Assembly (NCBI GenBank): GCA_025201765.1 | Contig: MU623371.1 | Location: 186,001-250,000 of the forward strand | Direction of reading: 5' to 3' | DNA: 64,000 nucleotides | From: Daldinia sp. FL1419 | Taxonomy: Eukaryota > Ascomycota > Sordariomycetes > Xylariales > Hypoxylaceae | Shown: piece after piece, positions 54,723 through 64,000 of the stretch | Position numbering within the stretch: position 1 is the first letter of the stretch | How the letters are laid out: every line of letters begins with the position of its first letter | Notes under the pieces: model-generated | Databases searched by the model: none | Told to the model about the DNA's origin: nothing | What the model saw: only the letters and a program-made list of their open reading frames with translations | Translations under genes and position numbers: made by a program

Positions 54723-55343
54723 TCAACTTGCAACTTTCTTCGCTGGTCTCATCATGAAGCTTTCGAGACGTTTACCATCGTCAAGGGGGACGGTTTCTAT
54801 CAAGTCAAATCCATGCTTCGCGTAAAGAGGAGCCCCGGCAGGGCTGGCAGCAAGAAAAGCCTCGAGTCCTGCGTCGTCGGCTTTGGCTATGCCCCATCGT
54901 AGAAGCTGCTTGCCCGCACCCTTCCCGCGAGAATCTTCTCGGACGCCTAGGATATCTAGATACCAATGCGGACGGTTTCCCATAATCTTCTCGTGCATCT
55001 TCTTTATGGTCCCGAAGAACTCTTCGACGCAGGATAGATCGGTATCTTCCGGCCAGCTGGTAGTTGGCGGGGGCGGGGGCGATGGAGTCGTAAAGTACTC
55101 CTGCCATATTCCAAACGCGAGGATCCTCTCTGGCGTCACAGAATTTGGGTCAGTCAAGACCAGGAAATGATCGGTTGGCTTTTGTAGGCCTGAAGCTAGG
55201 GGGTCCAACCAAAACTTCCGCACATGCTCTGGATTCGAGCTGAAGACTCGTCGAGTGACGGGGTGATCTCCGAATGCATCGAAGTAGACGTCGATAAGGG
55301 ATGGGATATCCGAAGGAGTTGCCTTTCTTACTTTGAACGACAT
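54723..55343 (-). CDS. GNAT-family N-acetyltransferase
   Basis: 206 residues, single exon. GNAT fold: beta1 MSFKVRKATPSDIPSLIDVY, an insert region with SPPPPPTTS, beta4 HWYLDILGVREDSRGKGAGK (acetyl-CoA pyrophosphate loop R-G-K-G-A-G), helix LLRWGIAKADDAGLEAFLAA and motif B PLYAKHGFDLIE. It acetylates a small molecule or protein amine; the substrate is unknown. Such single-domain fungal GNATs are often detoxification or metabolite-modifying enzymes. Divergent from the flavo-oxidase gene with 885 bp between starts. Confidence 0.92.
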   Translation of the reverse strand: MSFKVRKATPSDIPSLIDVYFDAFGDHPVTRRVFSSNPEHVRKFWLDPLASGLQKPTDHFLVLTDPNSVTPERILAFGIWQEYFTTPSPPPPPTTSWPEDTDLSCVEEFFGTIKKMHEKIMGNRPHWYLDILGVREDSRGKGAGKQLLRWGIAKADDAGLEAFLAASPAGAPLYAKHGFDLIETVPLDDGKRLESFMMRPAKKVAS

Positions 55344-56228
55344 GTTGGCCTAGATGTTTTAGACCGAGATGTATGCCTTATGGATCCGTATTGCCGTGTA
55401 CAGCAACCAATATTAATGAGAAACGAGTCTATACGTTATTTCTACATTTATAAGATAGACTTTCGACTTTGCGATCTATTATCAATTCTACCCAGTAATA
55501 GGATCCTGATGGGGTTCGTATAGATGGGTAGGTAGGTGGGCTGGTGGGTGGGTGGGTAGATGGTAGCTGCGGAGAGCTCGGACATCGCATCAACGCGAGC
55601 TTTCTTTATTTCCGATAGTACCTACATTTTGGTGGGGATTACATACTAAATCTAAGTATACCAAGAAATTTCGGTTTAAAAGTCCCTGACCTTAGAGGCG
55701 AAGCCTCGGTAAAAGGTCGGATGATTGGAATCCTGACGAGTATGCATTGCTCAAGGTAGATTGACGGCTTACTAACTTTGTGAGAGGTCTTGGTCGCATT
55801 TTGACTTGGCGTCAGTCTAAAAACTTCCCCAGATCTTCGCCAAGGTGAGAATATCCGGGCAGCGAGCTAGCTGCCTAAGGTACCTAAGGTACCTAGACCC
55901 TGGGGAATGCGTGCGTCATATGTGTAAGGTAGGTACTTTAGTTTGAAGCCACATACCGGTGTCCTGGCATAGGATAAATAACTGTCATGCTTCTGATTGG
56001 AAGATATCGTACGTATCACCGCTTAAACAGGACGACGATGAACCGGGAAAAGCAGCCGGATCTTGCAGATTTCCCTTTGGGACTCGCTGATAATACCCCA
56101 AATCTGGGGTAGAATGGAGCAGTGAGAACTGCCTGAGGTACCTCCTTAAAATGAATACTAGACCCCGGATGGAATTTTAGGATGTACTCTTTCATCTTGT
56201 ATTTCGCTATCGTCAAAGTCGCGTGACG
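55344..56228. other. Divergent spacer, GNAT and flavo-oxidase
   Basis: Contains a GGTAGGTGGGCTGGTGGGTG G-rich run (55530-55562) and tandem CTAAGGTAC units (55874-55896). No gene seen. Confidence 0.5.
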
Positions 56229-58266
56229 ATGGCCAGGTCCTTACTATTCTTAGGCATAAGCTTTTCGGCACTGATTAGTGGTGTTGTGTCATCACCGCCA
56301 CCCCTCGTCGGGAGAACGTGGAATGGCGTAAAATATGGCTGCAAGTGCTACGTAGGCGACGAATGCTGGCCGAGAGAGAGTTCTTGGGACGAACTGAATT
56401 CGACGATTAACGGGAATCTTCTAGTCAACATTCCACCTGGAGCGTCTTGTCATAATGTGAGTAGACATGCAAGTGAGTTGTGAGGAAGATATTTAGTGAG
56501 GGGAAGCATGCTAACTCGGGCCCCTTTAGTCGTTTGAGGGCCCTCTTGGTACCGTCTCGACCTATGATGCTGCTGCTTGCGCCGAGGCGACGGATAAGTG
56601 GTCAGACGAGTCGTGGACGTGAGTTTTCCTTATCGAGCCTTGCCTTGGACGAGATATTGATACAGCGACATAGTGTTGAACAACCCGCGGCGGGACTATG
56701 GACATACTTTACGAATGATACTTGCCGTCCCACTAGCGACCCCGCTGCACCATGCACTCTAGGCTACTATGGAGTATATGTGATACGGGCTCAGTCGAAA
56801 GAACATATTAAAGCTGGAGTCGATTTTGCCAGGGAGAATAATCTGCGCCTGATTATTCGAAACACTGGCCATGACTTCATTGGGCGTAGCACCGGATGGG
56901 GGGCGTTGGTAATTAATACGCATAGCTTCCAAGATGTCGAGTTCACAGCCGAGTACGGCGGTCCTGGTGATTATAAGGGAGGCGCCGTAACAATAGGGGC
57001 AGGTGTCCAGGGACGAGCGCTGCTCACGCAAGCTCACGTCCAGAATCCACCAGTGACGGTCTTGACAGGGGAATGTCCGGTGAGCGGGTAAACATCAAAA
57101 CAAGAAATTGAAGCTGACGAACTTACAGACTGTTGGCGTGGCTGGTGGGCTCGTCCAAGGTGGTGGTCATGGCCCGCTTACGCCACTTTACGGATTAGTA
57201 GCCGACACTGCATTGTCTTTTGACGTGCTAACGGTAGATGGTCAATATCTGACTGCGAATTCCGAAGAGAACCCCGATTTATTCTGGGCCTTGAGGGGAG
57301 GAGGGCCGTCTGCGTTTGCTATTGTACTTTCGGTCACCCTTAAGACGTTCCTAGAGCGGAAAGCGGCCGGTGTCTTCATCAATATCAACTCAACTCTTAC
57401 CAACGATACAGATTTATTTTGGGAGGGCGTTAGGTCGTTCCATAAATACTCCAACGAAATTGTAGCGGCTGGCCTGTACACCTACTTCGAGCTTATGCCG
57501 CTACGTCTACATGTACAACCCATAGTTGGGGTTGGGAAGACTTCGGCGGAAGTAGAAGCCATCCTGAAGCCGGTGTTTGACGAATTCAAGGCCAAAGGCA
57601 TCCCCCACGATACGGCCAGCAGGGATTATGGTACATTATTTGACCTGTACACGGACTTGTTTGAAGACGAAACTGCCGGCACTTCAGCTCTCACGGGTGG
57701 ATGGATGTTTACCCATGAGGATGTCGAAGATAATAGCGATGGAATTATTGAGGCGTTCCAGACAGTCTTATCGCCTCGAGACGACTTGAAGAACCAGGGA
57801 TTTATTATCGGACATCTTTGGGATGCCGGGTTGAACACGCCAATTTCGAACAGCGCGACGAACCCACGATTTAGAAAGTCTACAGATTTTGCCATTGTTG
57901 GGCTAACAGTACCCGACGGCGCAACTTGGACTCAAAAAGAAGACCTTCAGAATGTGCTTACCAATATCCAAGATGCAGCTATGAGGAAAGCAGGGCCAAA
58001 TGGATGTGCTTATGTTAACGAGGTGCGTATGATTCGGACGAATGAAAAATACGGGTACCTAATATATGCGGTGATACTGATGACCTTCATAGGGAGATCC
58101 ATATCAACCCAACTGGCAAGATAAATTTTGGGGACCGGAATATCCAAAGCTACTGGAAATTCGTAAGAAGTGGGATCCTCATGGCGTATTGTACGCGGTG
58201 TCAACACCAGGAACAGAAGAATGGGAGGTTATCGAGTACGGTACAAGATTGTGTCGAAAATACTAA
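56229..58266 (+). CDS. Secreted FAD-linked oxidase, berberine bridge enzyme-like
   Basis: Extracellular VAO/BBE-type flavoprotein; family members oxidise sugars, alkaloid-like or polyketide intermediates. Exons 56229-56456, 56530-56618, 56674-57079, 57129-58022 and 58093-58266 give 596 residues. The second intron must end at TAG 56673, not CAG 56665, to keep the frame. Signal peptide MARSLLFLGISFSALISGVV; CKCYVGDECWP mature N-terminus. FAD domain includes CTLGYYGVYVIRAQSKEHIK and IIRNTGHDFIGRSTG, with His172 expected to carry FAD, and TGECPTVGVAGGLVQGGGHG with Cys240 in the position of the second covalent link. DLFWALRGGGPSAFAIV is the conserved substrate-side block. The C-terminal BBE motif is YQPNWQDKFWGPEYPKLLEI followed by KKWDP. 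Substrate unknown; a metabolite or cell-wall sugar role is inference. Confidence 0.92.
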
Positions 58267-59019
58267 ACGCCCAATGGTGTTTATGGACTCTGGTTAAGCG
58301 CGTCAAGCGTGGATAGAAGATAGAGTGATAAGAGCAACGAATACCGTTAGAAGCTAACGAACGTGATTGGTTTCCTTATACGGATCCGTATTAATAGCTC
58401 GTATCTTATGCTTCTCGTCGGTGCATTTCTACTCTACCATAGCATAGGTGTACGTCGTAATGAGATGCTAAAACTGACGACGCCGCGATATCTCCAATAG
58501 CCATGAATTATTCTTTGAACAATATTAAACTTAGTTCATTGCATAATTTGTATAGTCTGTGCAACCGTTAGTGCACGTGACGTCAGCGCATGCAAATCGC
58601 AATATATTATGCAGCTACCCGCTAGTAGAGATCCTTACCTTACCTGAAGCTTCCACTGAGCAAGAACCCCACCATCCACCATCCACCATCCACCATCCAC
58701 CATCCACCATCCACCATCCACCATCCACCGTCCGCCATTCACACTCCATTACTATCCAACCCAACATCGTACATCTCACGCGAGTGACAAAACCGGTTAG
58801 ATGAGCTGCAATTCAAAGATATGAAGTGAAGTGGTTGCTCGCCGTAGTCTAAAAATTATTCTACAGACTGCTCTTTTCTCTATCCTTAAATTAGAGAGAT
58901 GCGTGACCCGACTTGAACTCATCTTCTACGTCGCGTCGAGCTCAACTGCGACCCTTGGCGACCCATTGCTTGAGATTCCGGCATAAGGACGGGCTCACAA
59001 CCCCTCCATAAAGTACATC
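58267..59019. other. Spacer upstream of GTR1
   Basis: Flavo-oxidase 3' flank and GTR1 promoter, with a 7-bp minisatellite at 58669-58736. No other feature recognised. Confidence 0.5.
58669..58736. repeat. 7-bp minisatellite (CCACCAT)
   Basis: Nearly nine perfect CCACCAT units followed by diverged CCACCGT and CCGCCAT copies, about 290 bp upstream of the GTR1 start. Confidence 0.95.
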
Positions 59020-60239
59020 ATGACGGACCTCGAAGCGTCTGTCCCCAGCTTGGGAATGACTACTGACATTCGAAGCGAACTTAAGAAACCCAAGAAGAAA
59101 AAGGTACTCCTCATGGGGAAGAGCGGTTCCGGCAAGTCGAGTATGAGGAGTATTATATTTAGCAACTATATCGCTAGGGATACTCGGCGTCTGTAAGTAG
59201 CGACTTCATATTTGATACCAATCGCAGACAGTTAACTCTGATGTCATGTTAGCGGTGCGACGATCGACGTTGATCTCTCTCACGTCAAATTCCTAGGAAA
59301 CTTGACTTTGAACCTATGGGACTGCGGCGGCCAGGAAGCTTTTATGGAAAACTACCTATCCCAGCAGCGTGTCCACGTCTTTTCAAACGTCGGGGTTCTC
59401 ATATACGTCTTCGATATAGAATCCCGAGATGTCGATCGAGACATAGCTACTTACGTATCCATCATCTCTGCCCTAACGCAGTATTCACCTACCGCAAAGG
59501 TTTACGTACTGATTCACAAGATGGATCTGATTACCCCGCACGCCCGAGAGGCTGTATTCGACGACCGCGTCCGCACGGTGAGGCAGAAGACCGCCGAGTT
59601 TATCCAGGGGGCGGGCTACGCGGGCGAGTTGGATCTCATTCCCTTTGCAACCTCGATATGGGACCAGTCATTGTACAAGGCGTGGGCGAGTATCATCCAC
59701 GACCTAGTTCCGAACTTGTCCGTCATAGAATCGCAGCTAGGCTCCCTCGGAGTGTTGATAGAAGCAGAGGAGCTGCTTCTGTTTGAGAGAACGAGTTTCC
59801 TCGTCGTATCCAACTGGACGTCTGAAGAAGGCCAGAATAATCCTACGGGAGACCGGCAAGAGCGCATCTCGAACATCCTTAAGCATTTTAAGCAGAGTAT
59901 CAGCCGGTTTACTGGTACTCCCCGCAACGCGGAGCAGTTTACTCTGATGGTGAGTGGTTGAATGCTTGGCTTTGCACTTGTACTTTTGCTCGGGCAGCTC
60001 CGACGTTGCTGTGGAATAATGGACTGCTCGTAAATTGCTAACCAAGACCGTTATAGGAACACAAAGCAGGATCTAGATTCTCCATGTTTGCTTGCAAATT
60101 TACCACCAATACCTACCTTATGGTTATTCTGCCTCCAGGGGAAGCGAGATTTAATTCTGCCAAGCTGAATTGTCAGATAGCCAGGGAGAGCTTCAAGTTC
60201 CTTGACGGGCCTGTGACTCCAGGCCAAACTTATAATTAG
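59020..60239 (+). CDS. GTR1: Rag-family GTPase Gtr1
   Basis: RagA/B-type GTPase that, with Gtr2 on the vacuole/lysosome, signals amino-acid sufficiency to TORC1. Exons 59020-59192, 59253-59949 and 60057-60239 (introns 60 and 107 nt) give 350 residues. P-loop GKSGSGKS at 33-40, [10 protein letters not shown], switch I LGATIDVD (Thr61), DxxG as WDCGGQ (80-85), and G4-like HKMDL. The C-terminal roadblock domain includes [24 protein letters not shown] sequence ([20 protein letters not shown]) and the last exon [20 protein letters not shown]. About 25 extra basic residues precede the P-loop compared with yeast (KKPKKKK). All nucleotide-binding motifs are intact. No metabolic partner is encoded nearby. 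Confidence 0.95.
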
Positions 60240-61478
60240 TAGCTCGAGCGAGACGGACGAACCCCATACCATACGCACTTACACTATTCGACCCGAATAC
60301 TCTTCCTATATTTTGACACATTACTACCTAACAGAGACCAGTTTACCCGCGAATTCAAAGTCGAATCCTCTTAGTACGGCGGGCAATGAGCCGACGGATT
60401 CTCTGGGCGCGGGTTGGACGGCGGTCGGAGTTTTCTACGGCGTCTGACTGATATAAAGAAGATGCTAGCATATGGCCAATGCTAGGACCGCTACGTTATT
60501 GCGGGACTATCGCTATATCTAGGGTATGGTGCCTCGATATGGCGCTACCCTAGGTATGTGCTGTTATGAGCGACGTTTCCTTGACGAGAGAGCTATGATG
60601 GCCGAGACTAATATAGCTAAGACACGTTTATCGGTTGCGATGCTTTTATTGGCCTCGAGGCCAGTCCCAGGGAGCGGTAGTTTAGGCGTGGCGTTCCGGT
60701 CCCTGACGATCGGCAGACCTCCTAAAATAGGAAGGTTGGTCGTCGCAGCAAGCAAGCCAATTAAAACGCGTGTTATGCGGTATGCTATGCACGATTTTGA
60801 TAAAAGGGTAGCTAATACCCACGAATGTAGATCGATGAAGAAAGGTACCTAGGCATTCGAAGACAGGACAAGTCCTACTCATCGAAGCTTGTCTTGAATT
60901 TATTGTTACCGGATAAGCGTATTGTTTACCGAGTTCATATCAAGGTAGTGAAGTGTATCAGCCTTGAAAGACTTATCATTCTCGTCCTTCCCAAGACCCT
61001 AGCTGTTGAAGATCGTCGCCTTGTCCAGATCTCAGCACAATTTTGATACCACCTTCGACTTGTTCAATTCGGCAGGTCGGACTCAGCTTTGCACCATGTA
61101 ACGCAATGATTGGTATGCTCTTGACGCTCTCTCGGGGTAGTACGCCCCGCCACTGCTTGCTGCTCTTCGTGCTATCCTTCTATGAACATCTGATTCCGTG
61201 AAGACCTGCCTATATATCTATGCTAATTGGTCCGAACATAGTTGTTTTGGGGAGTTGATGATTATGGTTGGCCATGTATAAGTGAATATTAATGCAATTA
61301 GAAGATCGACGCGTACCTATATAAACCGGCTACGAACTACGAGACCTATTGCGTCTGTAAGACCTTGGATACTCAAGCAGATATTACTAGACAGTCCACT
61401 GCATCTGAGTGTCTACGTACTTAGTAGCGCCGCCTAAATTTAAACATAACTAAGCTGCTCAGCTTCGATACATCCATT
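60240..61478. other. Spacer upstream of the HNH-type gene
   Basis: No gene supported; the 60526-60852 open frame has no recognisable domain. A GGTACCTAGG palindrome lies at 60844-60853 and a TATA box near 61317. Confidence 0.5.
61316..61326 (+). promoter_or_regulatory. Candidate TATA box
   Basis: CCTATATAAAC, about 155 bp upstream of the ATG of the secreted DUF1524-type gene; good match to a TATA element. Confidence 0.45.
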
Positions 61479-62250
61479 ATGAAGTTCTCGTCTACCATCG
61501 GCGGTATCTTATCCGCGAGCGCCGCCCTCGCTGCGCCGACACCGATTCCGGTTGCCGGGCCCGCTCCTATGCCTATGCCTACTCCTGTTCGTGACCACTC
61601 ATATTCAGGGCAGCGATTCTTTTAAAGCTAACCGGCGCGATTAGCCCGGCATCCCGTCTGCTTCTTCAGCCAAGTCGCAGCTTGCCAGCTTGACCGTCAA
61701 GGCGGCAGTCGACGACGGGGAATACAAGCGAGACCTGTTCCCGACGTGGGACACCATCACGGGAACTTGCAATACGCGCGAATATGTGCTCAAGCGTGAC
61801 GGCACCGGCGTTCAGGTCGGCTCCGACTGTTACCCGACGAGCGGCACGTGGACTAGCCCTTACGACGGTGGAAAGTGGACGTCTCCATCCGACGTGGACA
61901 TTGACCACATGGTGCCCTTGAAGAATGCTTGGGTTGTACGTATTTCATATCTATTCTCGTTATCCTTGGAGGTTGATTCGCCGACTAACTCTGCGCAGTC
62001 CGGTGCGAATAAATGGACGACTTCCAAGCGCGAGCAATTTGCCAACGATGTCGATCGGCCGCAGCTTTGGGCTGTAACGGATAACGTCAACTCCTCCAAG
62101 GGAGACAAGTCCCCTGATACCTGGAAGCCGCCTCTAAAGAGCTTCTACTGTACATATGCGAGTGCTTACGTCGCCGTCAAGAGTCATTGGGACTTGTCTA
62201 TCACTTCGGCTGAGAAGTCGGCTCTAAACGATATGTTGGGTACTTGTTAA
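61479..62250 (+). CDS. Secreted DUF1524/HNH-type nuclease-like protein
   Basis: 216 residues from exons 61479-61586, 61645-61935 and 61999-62250. Signal peptide MKFSSTIGGILSASAALAAP, then a Pro/Met-rich segment (PIPVAGPAPMPMPTP). The mature domain has the DUF1524 (HNH superfamily) pattern: TWDTITGTCNTREYVLKRDG, CYPTSGTWTSPYDGG, the metal/catalytic core DIDHMVPLKNAW (Asp-x-Asp-His), then the joint V-SGANKW, AVTDNVNSSKGDKSP (the usual Asn/Lys-Gly-Asp-x-x-Pro block) and YASAYVAVKSHWDL. The core His is intact, so nuclease activity on DNA or RNA outside the cell is plausible. The first intron starts with the unusual donor GTTCGT; other donors break the frame. Related secreted proteins occur in Streptomyces and many ascomycetes. 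Confidence 0.88.
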
Positions 62251-62543
62251 ACAGACCGTGGTATGTGGGATGATGGATTAAGGCGGTCTCTCTAGGCATC
62301 GTATTTAAAATGCATGGTTTGACAGGGACGAGAACTAAGAACTTCATTTCTGTAAACCGCAATTTGCTCATTTCGACCAAAATTGGTCCTTGAATTATTG
62401 CATTCAGAGTAAACTACACTTATCGTCTATTGCGCAGATGCATTTCGTTTCGTTAAAAGGTAACAGGACAACCGTCTAGCAACTATGGCTCTATCGTTTA
62501 GCAAACGCCTAGCTTATCCGACCCCTAACTTTCGCTTGTGGGC
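62251..62543. other. Convergent 3' spacer
   Basis: 293-bp spacer between the 3' ends of the HNH-type gene and the UBX gene; nothing recognised. Confidence 0.5.
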
Positions 62544-63942
62544 TCATTTGTTCTTCTTTACCATGGCAGTACCACCCTTCTTGAACTCGGCCATCTCACC
62601 CAGCACTAGAGATTTGTCCGTATGATCCTTGTTGGGAAAGGTTGTAGCTAGAACCCATCCGCCAGCACGAAGCTCGGGAGAAGATCGAGAGATGAAGTCG
62701 TATACATCATTGATCGTCTGAGAGGTGTTAAATCGGGCCGGTAATCGCGTGCCGTCAGGCATCTGGATACGGATCATGACCGTCGGCTGAGAGTCATCTA
62801 CTGCCGCACTCGGCGGTGCCGTCGACTGGGTAGCAGCCGCGCTCGAAGTTGATGGCGTGGCTGGAGTTGTAGAGGCGGTAGTAGCAGGTTCACCTGGAAC
62901 TGGGCTTCCTAGACGACGTCCTTCGCCGCCGAATGGCCTGTAAACCTTGGGGAGTGGTCGGTAGTTCTCGTCGTGCTGCTGCAACTTGACATCGAGAGGC
63001 TCATCGTACCTAAGGTTCATCAAGTGGATGGGTGCACGACCTCGCTGTATCATTTGCAGGGCCTCAGTGTTAGCAGGGTCGTTAAAACGATGTAACTCTC
63101 CGTCGTCGATGCTGAAACCATCACGCCACAAATGCAAAGTTCGTTCTTGAACTTCACCTGTAGGACGCGCGCCACTGCCAGAAGCGACAGGCCCATGCGG
63201 GTCCGGAATTGTGCGGCTAGGAGCGCCTTCGCCGCCAAGAGTCTGTCCGGTGCCTCGGAAATAAGTTGCGCTGGAAGGTCCTGCGCGAGTTGAAGCCTCG
63301 GGACGTTGCGACTCGCTAGAGAAGACTTAGAGTTAGTCTCCTTCCACATAAAGATATAAGAGTAAGCTTACCTAGCAGCCTTTGTAAGGAGTTCGTTCAC
63401 GATTTGTCTACCATCTGGGCGTTGGCTCGGGTCCTGGATAGCAAGTCCGCTCTTCTCACCACCAGCATACGTATCTCTATGCGAATCGTCATCGTCGTCT
63501 TCATCGTCGTCGTCGTCATGATCGTGTCCGGAACCACCACTGAGGGAGCTTAATGTGGCAAGTCCCTTCTTCTTGGGAGTTTTCTTGGAGGAGCTAGATG
63601 TGGTAGGAATCGCCTGAGGGGCGGGTCGTCCATCGAGAGTGCGCGGGCCGGTATAGTTACTATAGTCCGCAGAAGCAGAATTATTGACGGTGGCACCAGC
63701 GTCGTCATCCTCGTCGGCAAAGTACGCCGAGGCCGCGGCGGCGAGATCCCAACTGTTGGCAGAGAGATATTGGGTGGCCTACATGAAATAAATTTAATGC
63801 ATTAGTTTGGATGGGGTCACGAGGAAATGAATGAAGCTAATTATTAGCTGCTCGAATATGAATTACATACCTGTTCTGTAGATATCCCGGTCATGGCCAT
63901 GAGCTCGCTCGTAAGAGCATCGTGATCAACGCTGCTCGACAT
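62544..63942 (-). CDS. SHP1: UBX-domain Cdc48 cofactor Shp1/p47
   Basis: Adaptor that links Cdc48/p97 to ubiquitylated clients and to membrane fusion and autophagy. Exons 63942-63871, 63778-63372 and 63315-62544 (introns 92 and 56 nt) give 416 residues. N-terminal UBA-like domain (DALTSELMAMTGISTEQATQ, YLSANSWDLAAAASAYF), then an acidic disordered linker with an HDHDDDDDEDDDDDSHRD run (about 110-127), preceded by a KKTPKKKG patch. The SEP domain reads VQERTLHLWRDGFSIDDGEL and continues to VKLQQHDENYRPLPKVYRPF. The C-terminal UBX domain begins VMIRIQMPDGTRLPARFNTS and ends with TTFPNK, the equivalent of the FPR loop, and MVKKNK. Domain order UBA-SEP-UBX is that of yeast Shp1. Complete within the window; only 58 bp of upstream sequence are visible. 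Confidence 0.95.
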
Positions 63943-64000
63943 TTTGCTCGGATAACGAGAGGACTTGGTGAGACTGAAAAGATGAAGGGATGATTAAAAA

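Noticed and set aside
56619..56673. Apparent 1-nt frameshift in the flavo-oxidase gene
   Set aside because: Arises only if the acceptor CAG 56665 is used. Using TAG 56673 keeps the frame and the family sequence, so the gene is not broken.
58900..58990. Minus-strand GAGTTCAAGTCG B-box-like sequence
   Set aside because: No cloverleaf could be drawn by hand; acceptor ends unpaired.
60526..60852. 108-codon open frame upstream of the HNH-type gene
   Set aside because: No domain, overlaps an antisense frame of similar length, and lies in a promoter-like spacer.
1..64000. CRISPR array, dispersed 5S rRNA or bacterial-type operons
   Set aside because: Looked for on both strands; no regularly spaced repeats with unique spacers, no 5S rRNA internal-control sequence and no overlapping co-directional gene strings were found.

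Overview
The window is nuclear DNA of a filamentous ascomycete (Pezizomycotina, most likely a Sordariomycete). The evidence is short spliceosomal introns (about 46-175 nt, GTANGT-type donors, CTAAC-like branch sites), a HapX-type iron regulator, an Opi1/CCG-8 regulator, a HET-domain gene, C2H2/fungal-trans regulators and a BAS2-like small secreted protein. No bacterial operons, CRISPR arrays, intact rRNA or intact tRNA genes are visible. Exon joins below were worked out by hand from splice signals and reading-frame continuity; nearly every joined CDS has a length divisible by three and restores known family motifs.

Layout. 0-16.7 kb is gene-dense: an alcohol oxidase cut by the left edge (1-2365), an MFS transporter (3223-4865), tRNA-splicing endonuclease catalytic subunit SEN2 (minus), ceramide glucosyltransferase (8333-10057) and a 1801-residue Sel1-type protein of unknown function (minus, 11227-16741). 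16.7-23.4 kb is a 6.7-kb gene-free tract with simple repeats. 23.4-31.6 kb returns to core genes: cytosolic glutamyl-tRNA synthetase, mitochondrial ribosomal protein uL1m, Golgi tether subunit COG2 and HapX. 31.6-45.2 kb looks accessory: a tiny cysteine-rich secreted protein resembling Magnaporthe BAS2, an orphan 160-residue protein, a C2H2/fungal-trans regulator, a membrane-anchored Gfd2-like protein that has lost all its exonuclease catalytic residues, and a HET-domain protein. 45.8-52.5 kb has AP-1 mu and the Opi1/CCG-8 regulator, divergent over 3.3 kb. 53.9-64 kb has a hypothetical protein, a GNAT acetyltransferase, a secreted berberine-bridge-type flavo-oxidase, the Rag GTPase Gtr1, a secreted DUF1524/HNH-type nuclease-like protein and the Cdc48 cofactor Shp1/p47.

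The genes are mostly independent units. Functional neighbours are few: GluRS and uL1m (both translation) share a 412-bp divergent promoter, and the Gfd2-like pseudo-exonuclease and the HET gene are convergent with a 176-bp gap. The most unusual items are that pseudo-exonuclease/HET pair, the isolated effector-like gene, the 1801-residue unknown protein, the long gene desert, and a palindromic TACCTAGGTA-type motif that recurs only between genes.
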